Shown: positions 1 to 11,894 of the stretch, one piece after another
How the letters are laid out: the number at the start of each line of letters is the position of its first letter
How positions within the stretch are numbered: position 1 is the stretch's first letter
From: Dermatophagoides farinae
Taxonomy: Eukaryota; Arthropoda; Arachnida; Sarcoptiformes; Pyroglyphidae
Length of the DNA: 64,000 bases
Direction: 5' to 3'
NCBI RefSeq assembly: GCF_024713945.1
Contig: NC_134684.1
Coordinates: 4,037,001 to 4,101,000 of the forward strand
Made by a program: the position numbers and the translations under genes
Notes under the pieces: generated by a model
Told to the model about the DNA's origin: nothing
Databases searched by the model: none
Seen by the model: the letters and a program-made list of their open reading frames with translations, nothing else

Positions 1-564
1 AACTTTATCGACAAAAAAAATGAGAAATTTTTTCATGTTTTTTCCGATTTTTCGTGACTAAAAATTCACGACTTGTTGCTGAAAATCTGGCAACATCAGC
101 AGCAGCAGCAGCTAAAACGAAAATCTGAAGAATAACTTATGAAAAACAACAACAAGAGATAATCTCTGACAGATTTTCACCCAAAAAAAAAATGAAAGAA
201 TTTCATTCACAAAATGTTATTTTTTCCAATAAAAATATCTCAATCTTTTGATACTTTTTTTTCATTATTATTATTATTATCAACTGGTTTGACCGATCAC
301 GAAATTATTCGATTGATAATTTCATATTTTTCTTTATCATGAATTTTATACAATGTTTGACTGTGTGTGTGTGTGTGTGTCAGTGTTTATGTTGAATTGA
401 AATGAAACAGGAAAAAAAAAATACGAGTATGGATTTGGCCATCACCAAAAATGAATGTTTACTGTGAAAGGCAGATATATATAGAAGATGATACAGAAGC
501 TTTATAATATTGGATTTTTTTAAAAAAAAATGATGATGATGATAATCATCATGTTTAGTTGGTT

Positions 565-578
565 ATAATAATAATAAT

Positions 579-614
<36 letters not shown>

Positions 615-636
615 AATAATAATCATCATCATCATC
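565..636. repeat. Compound (ATA)n(ACA)n(ATA)n(ATC)n microsatellite
   Basis: 72 bp of uninterrupted triplets that change unit three times by single-base steps, as in growth by slippage plus point mutation. Confidence 0.95.
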
Positions 637-990
637 GTACTGACATCAATGAACAATCCAACAAAAAAAAAAAAAAAACAGATAGATAGACAAAAATGAC
701 AGATAGAAGAATGAACGAATGGTTTTTGAATTCTTTTGAAGCAATGAAAAAAAAAATTTGCGCGTAACAATCGAATTGAATCAAAAAAAAAATACAAAGA
801 TAAATAAGATGTTACATGTTAATCATAATAATGATAAAGGTGAAACGTGTACATCAACTTTGTAACTGACTACTGACAGAAAATGATAACCAGACAATTT
901 TTGAAGCAAAAGAAAAAAAAACAGATCGATACGATAGATAAATAGACCATTCATAAATTTTGATTGAAACATCATCATCTTTTGCTTCCA

Positions 991-1040
991 TTTTTTTTTT
1001 TTTTTTTTGACTACCAATGATGATGATGATGATGATGATG
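991..1040. repeat. T18 run and (TGA)n microsatellite
   Basis: Eighteen T at 991-1008, then, after a few bases, about eight TGA units to 1040. Confidence 0.9.
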
Positions 1041-1484
1041 AAAATCACACCTATTTGGTATACACAATGAGCACTGTCATCAATGACATCACATCACAAG
1101 ACCATCGATACAGAAAAAAAATGATATGAATGATGCAGATGATTCGTTAAAACTTACAATGAAAATCAATTTTTTTTTACCAGATAAATATAGATCAGAA
1201 TGATGATTTAGAAACCATTGGAATTTGTCATTTGTTCTAAATTTTGATTTTAGGTTAACATTCAAGTAAAAGAAAAAAAAATCTAGTTTTTAAACACAAA
1301 CAGCACAAAAAGAAGATCACAACATTGGCATTGATTTTTTTTTTGATTTGATTTGATTTGATTTCATATCACAACAAAACTTGAAAAATGAACACTAGTT
1401 GCATTCACCATGATTGACAAAATACAACTGAACACCAAAACAAAATTAGTTAAATAAATTTTGACTGTTTTGAATGCTGTGTGA

Positions 1485-1504
1485 GTGTGTGTGTGTGTGT
1501 GTGT
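1485..1504. repeat. (GT)10 microsatellite
   Basis: Perfect GT dinucleotide array. Confidence 0.9.
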
Positions 1505-2178
1505 TTGTGGCCATTATACCACCACCACCACCATTTCAATATTGATCATCATCAATAGTTAATTTTAGAACGTGCGCAACTAGGCTTACACAGTGCATGC
1601 ATGAAATAAAACAAGCGCAAAAAAAAATAAAGTACCCACCTCTTGGTAACACCCCCTCTTGGAAACGAATCATAACGGATAATAAAAATTAAAAAAAAAG
1701 GACCAAAGACCATGCCACGCCTTCGGTGAATATAATGTGTAGTGATGAGAATAGCACACACTGATTCTTTGTATCTTTAAAACATGCAATCGTATACAAT
1801 TGTTGTTGTTGTTTAAAAAAAAAAATTTTTTTTTTCAATTTTTTTCCCTGTAACCACCATTATAGAAGTGTACAGATAAAAATTTCGATTAATATTCAAT
1901 GGTAACCATAGTGAATGTGTGTTGAATTTATATTATTAAAAAAAACTGAAAAAAAGAATCGACCGATTGTTACCATGGCTACTTTTTGAGTAGTGAATGG
2001 GTAATAATAATCCACAAACAAACAAAATAAACATGGCTAAAAAAAACTAGAGTAAAATTAATTTTACTTGAAAATTAGTGAATAAAATAAATAAAGCATG
2101 TAGAGTGAGAGAAAAAAAAATCCATTTTTAATTAAAAGAAAAAAAAATCAATCCACAAAGAAGCCGAAAATCATCAAA

Positions 2179-2205
2179 AGAGAGAGAGAGAGAGAGAGAG
2201 AGAGA
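2179..2205. repeat. (AG)13 microsatellite
   Basis: Perfect AG array, one of a few purine dinucleotide repeats in the window. Confidence 0.95.
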
Positions 2206-2775
2206 AAACCGGCATAAAATTCCGTTAAACATTTCATCATTTCATGAGAAGATTATCAATCAAATGGATGGATGGCAAAGCATCAGGGATTAAAACACGG
2301 CACACATACATCCAGATCGAAATGTAAATTTTGTTTTTTTTTGATATTTTTAAATTTTACTTTGTACCTGTCAAAAGTTGAGTAAAGTCACCTTAAGTGT
2401 CGTGATCAAATTTATGACCGTGTTTAAAAAATGAAAATAAAAATAAAAATTTTCATCAAGTTTGTCACAGGGTGAATATGTTGTGGTTTTTGGTTACAAA
2501 GCAAAAAAAGATACATTCTAACCGCAGAACAAGAATAATCCGAAAAAAAGAATCAGTCGACGACGACGACGACCAATCTAAAAAGTCATCAACATGAAAA
2601 TATTGAAAAGTCCAAAATTTTAAGACAGCAAAATATTGCTTGTTTTTATTTACCGAGCATTTCAACATTGTTTACCCAAAAGAAAATGATTCCTTCCCAT
2701 TATGATCATCATCGACATACATACACAAACATAGGAAATGTTTATGATTTCAAAGAATATTTTTCCAATCTCATC

Positions 2776-2802
2776 AAAAAAAAAAAAAAAAAAAAAAAAA
2801 AA
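2776..2802. repeat. Poly(A) run, 27 bases
   Basis: The longest A run in the window. Nothing resembling a LINE, SINE or processed copy lies upstream, so it is treated as a simple run and not a retroposon tail. Confidence 0.9.
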
Positions 2803-3128
2803 CATTGCAAATGATGAATTTCCAATGATGATGATAGTGGTGGTGGTGGTGATGGATTCAATGTTTATTTACATATTTAAATTGATAAAGGCAATAAAAA
2901 TACTGGTGCGATTCTATCGATTATCTTATCATTGAAGCAACAACAACAACAACAACAATAGCCAAAAACATGGATCAAAATCAAACTTTAGGATTGTTTT
3001 TCTTGGAATTCCATAATCAACAACAATAATGATGTTATCTATCTGATATTGCCAACTATTGAAATAGAAATAAATATAAATCAAACAACCGTCAATAGTC
3101 GATATATCCGCCACCACCACCATCATAT

Positions 3129-3154
3129 CACACACACACACACACACACACACA
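3129..3154. repeat. (CA)13 microsatellite
   Basis: Perfect CA array. Confidence 0.95.
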
Positions 3155-3970
3155 GCACGAGAATGGAGAATTTTTTTTTCCAATTTTTTTGGGTGCAATG
3201 AAAAAAATAAAATTTTTATTTTCCATTTAATCACTATTTCTCAATTCTGAAATTGATTATACTCAAACACATTGTTTGTTTTCTGATCACACTTGTTTGT
3301 TGGCTGTATGGTTGACATGGGTGTGGTGTGGTGGTAATCATTGACATATGCATAATTTACGATCAATAAAACCGATATATATCGATACATAATTTTGACA
3401 AATAATGGTCGTAAATTTTTTTTTTGTTTTCATTCAAAAATAAAAATTTATAACAAACAAACAAACAAACAAATTTTTCATCACTATCATTCTCTCAATC
3501 TTAATGATTAGATCTAGATTTGTTATGAATCAGAATAGAATAGAATCACGATTAGTGTTTACAAAATGGCAAATATTAAATAGAAAAAATAAAATTGACC
3601 GGCAGCATTCGAATGAATTGTACAATTCGTGAATGATAAATCGTGCAAAACATTTATAAATTTCAAAATTCGGACAATTTATCCAGTGAATGAAAGAAGA
3701 TGTTTGAAATTTTTTTTTTCAATCAAATAAAATTAAGAGAGAAAAAAAATGAAAAAAATCCGTATCTGATTTTCTCACTCAATTCATCTCTGTTAATTAA
3801 TCACATTCATTCACATTGATTCATCTAAATTCGATTGAATTTGAAATTGGATTTCATTGAAACAACGACCACAACAACAACAACAACAAAAAATTTTGTT
3901 TAGTCTAAACTTTTTTTTTGTTGGTCTGGATAAACTCTTTTTCTTCGATATACATTTCACATTGATTAAG

Positions 3971-4132
3971 ATGAAAAGAAACAAAAAAAACGATGATGAT
4001 GATGATGTTTTCCCATCGAAGATGAAATCATCATCATCATCACATGACAAGATCATCATAGACATATCAAACAAATTGAATGAAATCAAAATTAACTTGG
4101 CCAAACTTGATGTTCTTCATGTTGATTTATGA
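3971..4132 (+). CDS. Hypothetical 53-aa ORF with helical C terminus, doubtful
   Basis: ATG follows a possible acceptor (CATTTCACATTGATTAAG). The frame has an Asp run and a Ser run from (GAT)n/(TCA)n, then a segment with heptad-like spacing of Leu/Ile (IDISNKLNEIKINLAKLDVL) that would form an amphipathic helix, and stops at TGA. It could be a terminal exon, a micropeptide or chance. Confidence 0.1.
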   Translation: MKRNKKNDDDDDVFPSKMKSSSSSHDKIIIDISNKLNEIKINLAKLDVLHVDL

Positions 4133-4363
4133 TTTGTTTGGGCTATGTGATGGCTACCAATACCACCACCAAAAAATAAATAAAAAAATCCTGTCTGCAT
4201 GGCACATGGAGATTGATGAATAATCAAGATTCTGTTTCTTGATTCTTCGATCGATATATTTTTTTTTTGTTTTGTTTTTGACATTAAATTCAAAAAAAAA
4301 CTCGAAATGAAAGAGTTATATTCAGTAATCGACATCATAACATATGAAAAAATTTCGTTTGTC

Positions 4364-4588
4364 CTAAATCTTAATCTTAATCTTCGTATATTGAAAACTG
4401 TCCACCAAAAAAAAAAGAGGATGGAGATTTTTTTTTCTCAAATTTAAATTTAAAAAAGTCAAGTTTTGCGCAATAAATTCATCGATTAGAAAAACCAGAA
4501 GGTGTTCTGTTGTGCATGTTATCTGTTCAATTACCAGTCGTTTAACCAAATTTGTTGATGGTGATGAAAGAGTATTTCTCAACCACAT
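4364..4588 (-). CDS. Hypothetical ORF, 74 aa, doubtful
   Basis: An ATG-initiated frame. Its first 45 residues are free of simple repeats (MWLRNTLSSPSTNLVKRLVI and on, then EQITCTTEHLLVFLIDEF), while the rest is Asn/Leu/Lys-rich. ATG context is acceptable (AGCCATG). No splice signals of quality flank it and no family is recognised. It is listed because its composition differs from the low-complexity frames around it. Confidence 0.1.
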   Translation of the reverse strand: MWLRNTLSSPSTNLVKRLVIEQITCTTEHLLVFLIDEFIAQNLTFLNLNLRKKNLHPLFFLVDSFQYTKIKIKI

Positions 4589-4897
4589 GGCTAAATAATC
4601 AGTTTCTTTTTTTTTGTTTGTTTGTTTGTTATTTCTAGATTTTCTAGACTTTTCACTTCAACATTCAATCAATTTCTATATATGAATCTGACTGAGTAAA
4701 TAAACAAACAAAAAAAAAAATTTACCAAAAAAAAAGAAAGATAAATTTCAAAGATTGAAACGAGAAAAAAAATTGATAGCCATAGTTTTGTTGATGGCAC
4801 AAATGTGGAGCGAATTTTTTTTTCTCTGTAATCAATTTTTCATTCTCAAAAGCTTTTAAAATGGTGTTTTTTTTGTTGTTTTTCATGTCGTTGTCGC

Positions 4898-4923
4898 TGT
4901 TGTTGTTGTTGTTGTTGTTGTTT
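4898..4923. repeat. (TGT)n microsatellite
   Basis: About eight TGT units after a degenerate start. Confidence 0.9.
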
Positions 4924-6277
4924 AAAAAGTCATTTTTCTTGAGATTTTCGTCAAATAATCTTGTACTAAGTTTACCTGAACTAATTTTTCAATTTTCTTC
5001 ATCGTTCATCAAACATCTGACTGTGGCTGACGGTGGATGACATCTAGCTGGTAAACCAAACCGTTATGTTTGTTAATCCGAATTTGAAATGAAAAAAAAA
5101 GAAAAAATTTCAAATGAAATTTTTTCTTTTTCACACACACACACACAACAGCAGCAAAAAAAAACATGGACAAAATGAATGGATGAAAAAAAAGAGATGG
5201 ATTCAAATTCAATGATGACCAAATTTGTCATATGCAAAAAAAAAAATTGTCCGAACACTGCGACACTATGGTTTTTTTTTGAAATTAATTTTCAAATTTA
5301 ACGGAGAAAAAAAATTTTTTTTTTGTTTCATTTCAATGTAACATGTTGTAATGGAAATTGATGAAAACAAAACAAACAATCATGGCTATATACAATGAAT
5401 TATGGCTGCTGCTGTTTATATCTATTTGAATATATCATTATAACAAAAAAAAAAAAAAACACACAGTAACCAAATTTGTTAAATTTTACTAACAAAAAAA
5501 AAATGAAAATGAAAATTTCATTAGTGCAATCAATTTTGTTGTTTTAGGCCAAAAACAACAAAATCCGTTTTAGCATCCATTCATCTACACATGTGTAAAC
5601 ACCTACATGTTTAGCTAATTTTGAATTTAAACAAAAAAAAAAAAAAATTTTTCTTCTCCTCATTTCAATAATTTGCAATGCCAAATTTATTATGATGTCA
5701 ATGTTTTGTTGTTGTTGTTTGTTGTTGTTGTTGTTGTGGCTATGGCAAAAAAAATGATTTAAATCATTCACATTTGAAAACAAAACGTGTGTGAGTGCTT
5801 GTGGAATTTGAACGAATGAATGAAATAGGGTGGTGCGAAAACATGAAAATGAAAATAAAAAAAATTGAATCGCCATTAAAATCAATTTTCAAGGATTTGT
5901 TTCGTTTTTCTTTCTTTTTTTTGGTGTGGCTTTTTTCAAATCATAGTCGCTGAAAAAGTTTGTCAAATATTTTCAAATTTTTTTTTTATTTGTTCAAACA
6001 AATAAACGATAAAAAAAATCAATCAAAATTAAAATGAAATATAATGCAGACAGAGAATATTTATATGTATATAATATGCCAATAGCGACAGATCGATAAT
6101 CGATCGAGCTTTAATCATATTTTTTTGTGATTTGAAAAACGAGCGTGTGTGTGTGTGTATGATGTGATGAATCACGTGTTTAATCAATAGCAATTTTAAC
6201 ATTCAACAAAAAAAAATTTCAGTTTTTTCTTCTTCATTTTTTTTTTATTATTATAAACATTTCATGTGATTTTCTCC

Positions 6278-6298
6278 CTCTCTCTCTCTCTCTCTCTC
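6278..6298. repeat. (CT)n microsatellite
   Basis: Perfect CT array of about ten units. Confidence 0.9.
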
Positions 6299-6442
6299 CT
6301 ATTTCGGCTGCCATTATTTCAAGGGCGAAAATTGTTTTTCATTTTTTTTTTACAAAATTTTTTTTTCCAAATTCATTAAATCAATGAGTCTGACTCGTCG
6401 TTGTCGATGCAGCGAAACAAATTGTTTCTATTTTGATTGAAC

Positions 6443-6465
6443 AAAAAAAAAAAAAAAAAAAAAAA
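6443..6465. repeat. Poly(A) run, 23 bases
   Basis: Uninterrupted A run with no transposon body beside it. Confidence 0.9.
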
Positions 6466-9400
6466 CACAAGGCACGCCGATACACGAATTTTGTTAGCAA
6501 AAAAAAATATATTTCCGTGAAATATAAAATAGTTACATCATCATCATCATCATTGGCAGTGTGGAGATGTTTTTGTTAAAAATTTTGAATGTTTCATTTC
6601 ATTTCATTTTTTTTGACATTTAAAATGAAGAGAAAAATTCTGTTTTTTTTTTGCTCTGTCATTGTTTTTACGAACACAAACACATACATACATACCGAGT
6701 GAGCGAAACAAAAATTCAAATCCGATGATGAACTGTACATTGGCGAAGGATGAAAAAAAAGTGAATTAAATGAAATGTTTGAATGAAAACAGAGAAAAAA
6801 AACAAATTTTGTAGATCCATGACGCGTTAACACTGAGATATAATGCATGGATTAGTATCATTTGAAACGGTGAAATTATTTGCACGTACGTGATGCGATT
6901 TTTTTTTGGAATTTTTTTTTATTCCAAATTAGTTTCAAAGTCAAATTTTTTTTTGTTTCATTTTGTTACAAGATAGGTGTGTATATGATTACAACCACCA
7001 CCAACAAAACAAACAAACAATAGCCGGGTCAATGAATCCATTGTGTGTGAATGAATGATAATAAAAAAAATTCAAATTCTAAATTTTTACAAATTCATTC
7101 AATCACAATCACACATTATCGAAAATTGAACGAAGAGAGAGAGAAAAAAAACAGCAGAATCATTCCAATGAATCGAGGAAAAAAAAATTTTTGATTGCAA
7201 ATCGAATTTCAATCGATTTAATTGAAAAATCCAAAACAAAACAAAAAAAAATTTGTCAAGTCATTATCACTAACAGGATTGCCAGACCAAAAAAAAAACC
7301 ATTGAATATTGATTGAGAAAGCAATGAAGAGAAAAAATTATTGATTTGGGACATGCTATGCAAATGAGCCAACGACAGATAGGGAAAACTTTATTTTTAA
7401 AAAAATAAAAAAAAACAAATGAAATTCATTTTTTTCTCCCAAAAATAAAATTCATATACACATTATATGCTAATCAAACACAACGAAATTATCATCATCA
7501 TCATCATAATTGATTGAAAAACAATGGATTTTTTTTTATTTATCGTGCCATCAAAATATAAACTGTTGTTGTTGTGTATATTGTCAAATAATACATAGGC
7601 GCCATGATCAATTTTGAACGATCGATCGATGAATGAGCAATATTGAAAATAAATAAATAAATGAAAAAATGAAAATGAAAAAAAAACAAAACAAAACTGG
7701 CAACATCGAATGAAACAAGAAGAGAGATAGAGAGAAAAAAAAATGTAAATTTTTCGAATCTAAATTAACTTCATCATCATCATCATCATGAAAATATGTG
7801 TCCATCATTCATTGCACTTGATCATTAAATATTTGATCTGTCCAGAAATCATATGCCTAATCTACCTATTGGCATCGGATTTTCTTTTTTCTTTTTTTTT
7901 TCATTTTGTTAGTAGAAGAAGAAAAAAAAAATCTGCAGATTTGCAATTTAAATGTCGAAGACGATTTTCAACCATCTCTTCATGTTGAATTCACTTGTCG
8001 ATATCCAAAGTGTGTGTGTGTGTGTGTTGATGTTTGGATTTTATTTTTCTTTATTTCTCATTTTCGATAAATTTATCAATTGAAATGGAGAAAAAAACAT
8101 TGGAATTTTGTTTTATAATGGGCACATTTTTTTTGGTCAATTTTTAAATTCAAATTGAAAAAAAACCAACCAAACAGAGAAAGAAATAAAGATAATAATA
8201 ATAGCCATTACTGGAACTTTCCGGAATTTTTTTTTTTGTTTAACAGAAAATTTATCTTAGTCATAGACTTTCAATTAGAGAACTGAACTGTTTTCTTTTT
8301 TTTTTTTTTGGTAGTATGTGTATTTTAATGGATTACAAACGATAAAGATGTGAAATTTATTCTTCCGTCACTCACTCATCATCGTCTTTCATTGATGATG
8401 ATGACAAAAAATTTTTTTTTTTTGGTTTTAATCGTAATCATGGCGCCGAATCAAGTTGTACATCGTTTTCTGTTTTGTTTTGTTTGTTTTTTATTTTGTT
8501 GTGTGTGTGTGTGTTTGTGCTCACCATATTCAGCAGCGAAAAAAACAACAACAACAAAAAAAATTTATTTTAAAAGATTTTTTATTTTCAAAAATCAAAA
8601 AAAAAAAATTATCTTAACACTGGCTGACTGGTTAAAATTGATAAAAACCATTAAACATGGACGATTTTTTTTTGCCAATCATAAATATGTATAAAAAAAA
8701 CGATCAAAAAATCATAAATTTCGATTGAGAAAAAAAAATATATCTAATTGCCAACCGTATGGGGAATGAAAATGATGACACATTTCAAGTCATCATATCG
8801 ATCGGGCAATCATTTTATTTTTTGTTTTTTTTTCGAGAAAAAAAAAACGGAATTTTTATATGATGAAACAAACAAACAAATGAAACAAATGAAAAAATCA
8901 ATCCGTTTTTCCGTCAAACAAAAAAATTATTATTTTCATTCAAAACAACAGCAACAACCAAAACAGCGAATGCAAAAAAAAAACCAATCAAAATATCATT
9001 TTCATCTATTCGTGTTTGTTTCATTCATTCATTCAATCATCACTCATCACACATATCATCATCATCATAAGAGAAAGATATTTTCATCGATTATCACGAG
9101 ATTGATATCTTGAATTATAAAAAAAAGAGCTAGGGATACCTGCTGATTTTTTTTTTTTTTTTTGGTCAATAATCGAATATGATGATGATGATGATGATGC
9201 TTAAAATGAGCTTATCTATATTTCATCTCATCATTGAATCACAAACAAATGAAGTAAAATTCAATTCAAACAGGCCAGAGACAACAGAAACAACAACAAA
9301 AAATTATATTCATTTCTATACTAAACAAATGATGAACCGAGTGTTGGCATAAATTGATGGCCAAAATGAATTGCATTTGAATTAAAATGATATGTAATAA

Positions 9401-10240
9401 TAATGATGATGATGATAGTGATGACGGTGGAAAAAAACAAAAAAAAAAACAAAACTAAAAAAAACAACAACAAAAATAAAGTTGAAAAAAAAATTCATCA
9501 TTAATAACCGGTGATGAAGTAATTTTTTTTTCGCCATTCTTTTTTTCCGGTCAATTTTTTCCGTTTCAATCATTTATACCCGGAGGGAAAGAGAAGAAAA
9601 AAAACATGCAGTTCAAAATGAAGAAAAAAAAATGGAGTTGAAGAATCATTGAACTACCGATGGTAAGCTATCATTGTTGTTTGTTTGAATGTTTTTTATT
9701 TTTCATATGGAGCCATATGATTGGTAGTCCAAATGGTTTGCGAATGCACGAATATATTTAAAAATATTATAATCTCCAATCGGTGAACGAAGAAGAAAGA
9801 AGAAGATGAAGAAAAAAAAACCATCCAGTCAGAAACGTTTATACATTATGACACTTTCATCTCTCGTCTTTTTTTTTTTGGCCATTTTCATAGCTTGGTA
9901 GATCAAATGAATGAATGAATAAAGATATTTTACATCCACTATATTTCAATGTTTTATTTGAAAAGTAGAAAAAACAAAAACAAAAAAAAAATTCGATACA
10001 AAGATGCAAAAGATTAAAAAAATGTGGAAAAAAAGTCAACTATAGAATAATATAGTGGAGGAGAATTTTTTTTCTTCTTGTATATTACACAAATCCTTTT
10101 TGATGATTGAGACACTTGAATGGTTCGTTTTTTTAATTATAAATCTTTTTTTTTCGGTTTTATTTTTTTTTTCATTTCATCACATTTAAAATGTAGAAAT
10201 AATAACAAATGAATGGAAAATTGACTTGTTTTCTTGGAGA

Positions 10241-10307
10241 CAACCAACCAACCGACCAACCAAACAAACAAACAACCGACCGACCGACCGACAGACAGAC
10301 AGACCGA
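10241..10307. repeat. Compound tetranucleotide array (CCAA)n(AAAC)n(CCGA)n(CAGA)n
   Basis: About 66 bp of tetramers that shift from CAAC to AAAC to CCGA to CAGA units. The CCGA part makes it unusually GC-rich for the window. Confidence 0.9.
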
Positions 10308-11342
10308 TCAACAATCGTTATCTTTAAACATTGATCTATGGTTTTTTGATCAATGAACAACAACACAACAGTGTGTTGAACTCATAGTCACGAAAACGCG
10401 CAAACAACACAAGGTAGAGCAAAAAAAAAAATTGCAATTAAAATTCTAACCAAGAACAAAAAAAAACTGATGATGATGATAATTCAATTCAACCAATGAA
10501 TGCCTGTTGACCATTTCATTTCAATGTTCATTCATTGGCGGTTGGTAATGTTGAATGTTCATTTTTTTCAAATTAAAAATTCGAATAAATAAATTTAGCA
10601 AAAACCAACTGAAATTAAACTTGAACTTGAATTTGAAGAAAATTTTTAAGTGATAAATGATATTCAATAAATTTTGGGGTAAGAAAAAAAAAACTCATTT
10701 CAACAACAACAACAACGAAAATCTGTCATTGCTAGTGCGAAATATTACATCTGTTGATGATGATGATGATTTTCAAATAGAAAAAAAATGATTTTTTCAT
10801 CGTGAGATTATGATGGATTCATCATCATCATCATCATCATCATCAAAAAATCATTTGTGAAGAAACTTGAGCAAAAAACAAAAATTAATACTTGAAAATT
10901 TTCTCTGGATTAAACAGGACAAAAATTAAAACCAGAAAAAAAACGATCAAATCATTGCAATGAATGATCGATGAATGTAATTCGATGATGCGGATGCTAA
11001 TGTTTGCATATAGAGAAAAAGAGAGAGAGAGCTGGAGATGTTTTGAAAAATGAAAAATGTTTTCAACGTAAAAAACACAGAAAAAACAGAAAAAAAAATT
11101 TCATCTCGAATTTGACATGCCGCATCAAAGAGAATCTCCAATCGAACAAATGGATCATCATCATCATGATTGAAGCAAATCAACAACAACAACAAAAAAA
11201 AATCAAAGTTCATCATTCATCATCATAGAAGCAAAAGAAAGAAAAAAAGACAACAAAAAAAATTAAGAAATTATTTTCAAGCTACCAAAATTAAATAACA
11301 ACAAAAAAAATCAAAAATTGAATCAACCAGAAGCCAAAAAAA

Positions 11343-11585
11343 ATGGACAAAATCAAATCAAATGACAACAAGATCATTCAGGTAAGATAAGAAATTGAAA
11401 ATGATGTTTGTAGTTGTTGTTTGGACATAGCAGCATAGGACACACACACACACACACATATGATGATGATGATAGCCTAATGTAATTCGTTATGGCCAAA
11501 CGGTAGATATTATAAAGCGGTAATGTTTGATGATGATAATAATAATAATGACCAGATTAAATTGACACCCGTTTTGGGTGTCTCG

Positions 11586-11623
<38 letters not shown>

Positions 11624-11774
11624 ATGTACATCTGATGATGATCATTCGGCAGACAAAAAAAAGAAAGAAAATGTCATCACAAGCCGCTTGATCATTACCG
11701 CCATTCTTTTTTTTTCTTGTATAATTTTCATGGGTTTATTTTTCGCACTTTTGCACAACATACAAGAATTCTAA
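11343..11774 (+). CDS. Possible small tail-anchored membrane protein gene
   Basis: Not recognised as a known family. An ATG at 11523 opens 83 codons: an acidic Asp/Asn start, 12 histidines from a (CAT)n repeat, a charged stretch with KKKK, then one hydrophobic segment (about residues 56-78, LIITAILFFSCIIFMGLFF and on) and a five-residue tail NIQEF before TAA. One membrane span at the extreme C terminus is the layout of tail-anchored proteins. Upstream, ATG at 11343 gives MDKIKSNDNKIIQ followed by a near-consensus splice donor (CAG|GTAAGA at 11382). Joining it to an acceptor after 11555 (CCAG) keeps frame and gives 85 residues, though that acceptor lacks a pyrimidine tract. An AATAAA lies 115 bp past the stop. 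The same open frame could also be the N-terminal exon of a longer type II membrane protein, or chance. No homologue can be checked here. Confidence 0.25.
11586..11623. repeat. (CAT)12 microsatellite
   Basis: Perfect triplet array. In the candidate ORF at 11523 it would encode 12 histidines. Confidence 0.95.
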
Positions 11775-11888
11775 CGAATCAAAAGTGACAAAGATCGGTA
11801 TCCAAGCGTAACCGAAAACAACAACAACAGCAACAACAAAACAAAAAAAACCATTGGAAATTGAATATAACCTTGTGATGTGTATACA

Positions 11889-11894
11889 AATAAA
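11889..11894 (+). promoter_or_regulatory. AATAAA, possible polyadenylation signal
   Basis: A canonical hexamer 115 bp downstream of the stop of the 11523-11774 frame, followed by a T-rich stretch (TG then a run of T). Placement suits 3'-end formation for that candidate gene. AATAAA is frequent by chance in DNA this rich in A and T, so alone it proves little. Confidence 0.2.

Larger units (their letters stand above)
1..11342. other. Repeat-dense non-coding DNA
   Basis: Apart from two doubtful ORFs listed separately, I see no gene. The stretch is packed with A/T runs and short (CAT)n, (CAA)n and (CA)n arrays. Other items: palindrome CGATATATATCG at 3373-3384, palindrome CACGTACGTG at 6883-6892, GGCGCC sites at 7598 and 8442, and short donor-like motifs without a convincing exon, such as GTAAGC at 9662. 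On the minus strand around 1130-1290 a frame of about 65 codons is open without an early Met and includes donor GTAAGT at 1152-1157; it has no good acceptor. Confidence 0.6.

Noticed and set aside
2776..2802. Poly(A) run as a retroposon tail
   Set aside because: No target duplication or recognisable LINE/SINE body upstream; such runs are common here.
10657..10679. ATG plus short frame and GTAAG donor (MIFNKFW)
   Set aside because: Shows that ATG-plus-donor combinations occur by chance here; no downstream partner exon and no coding composition.
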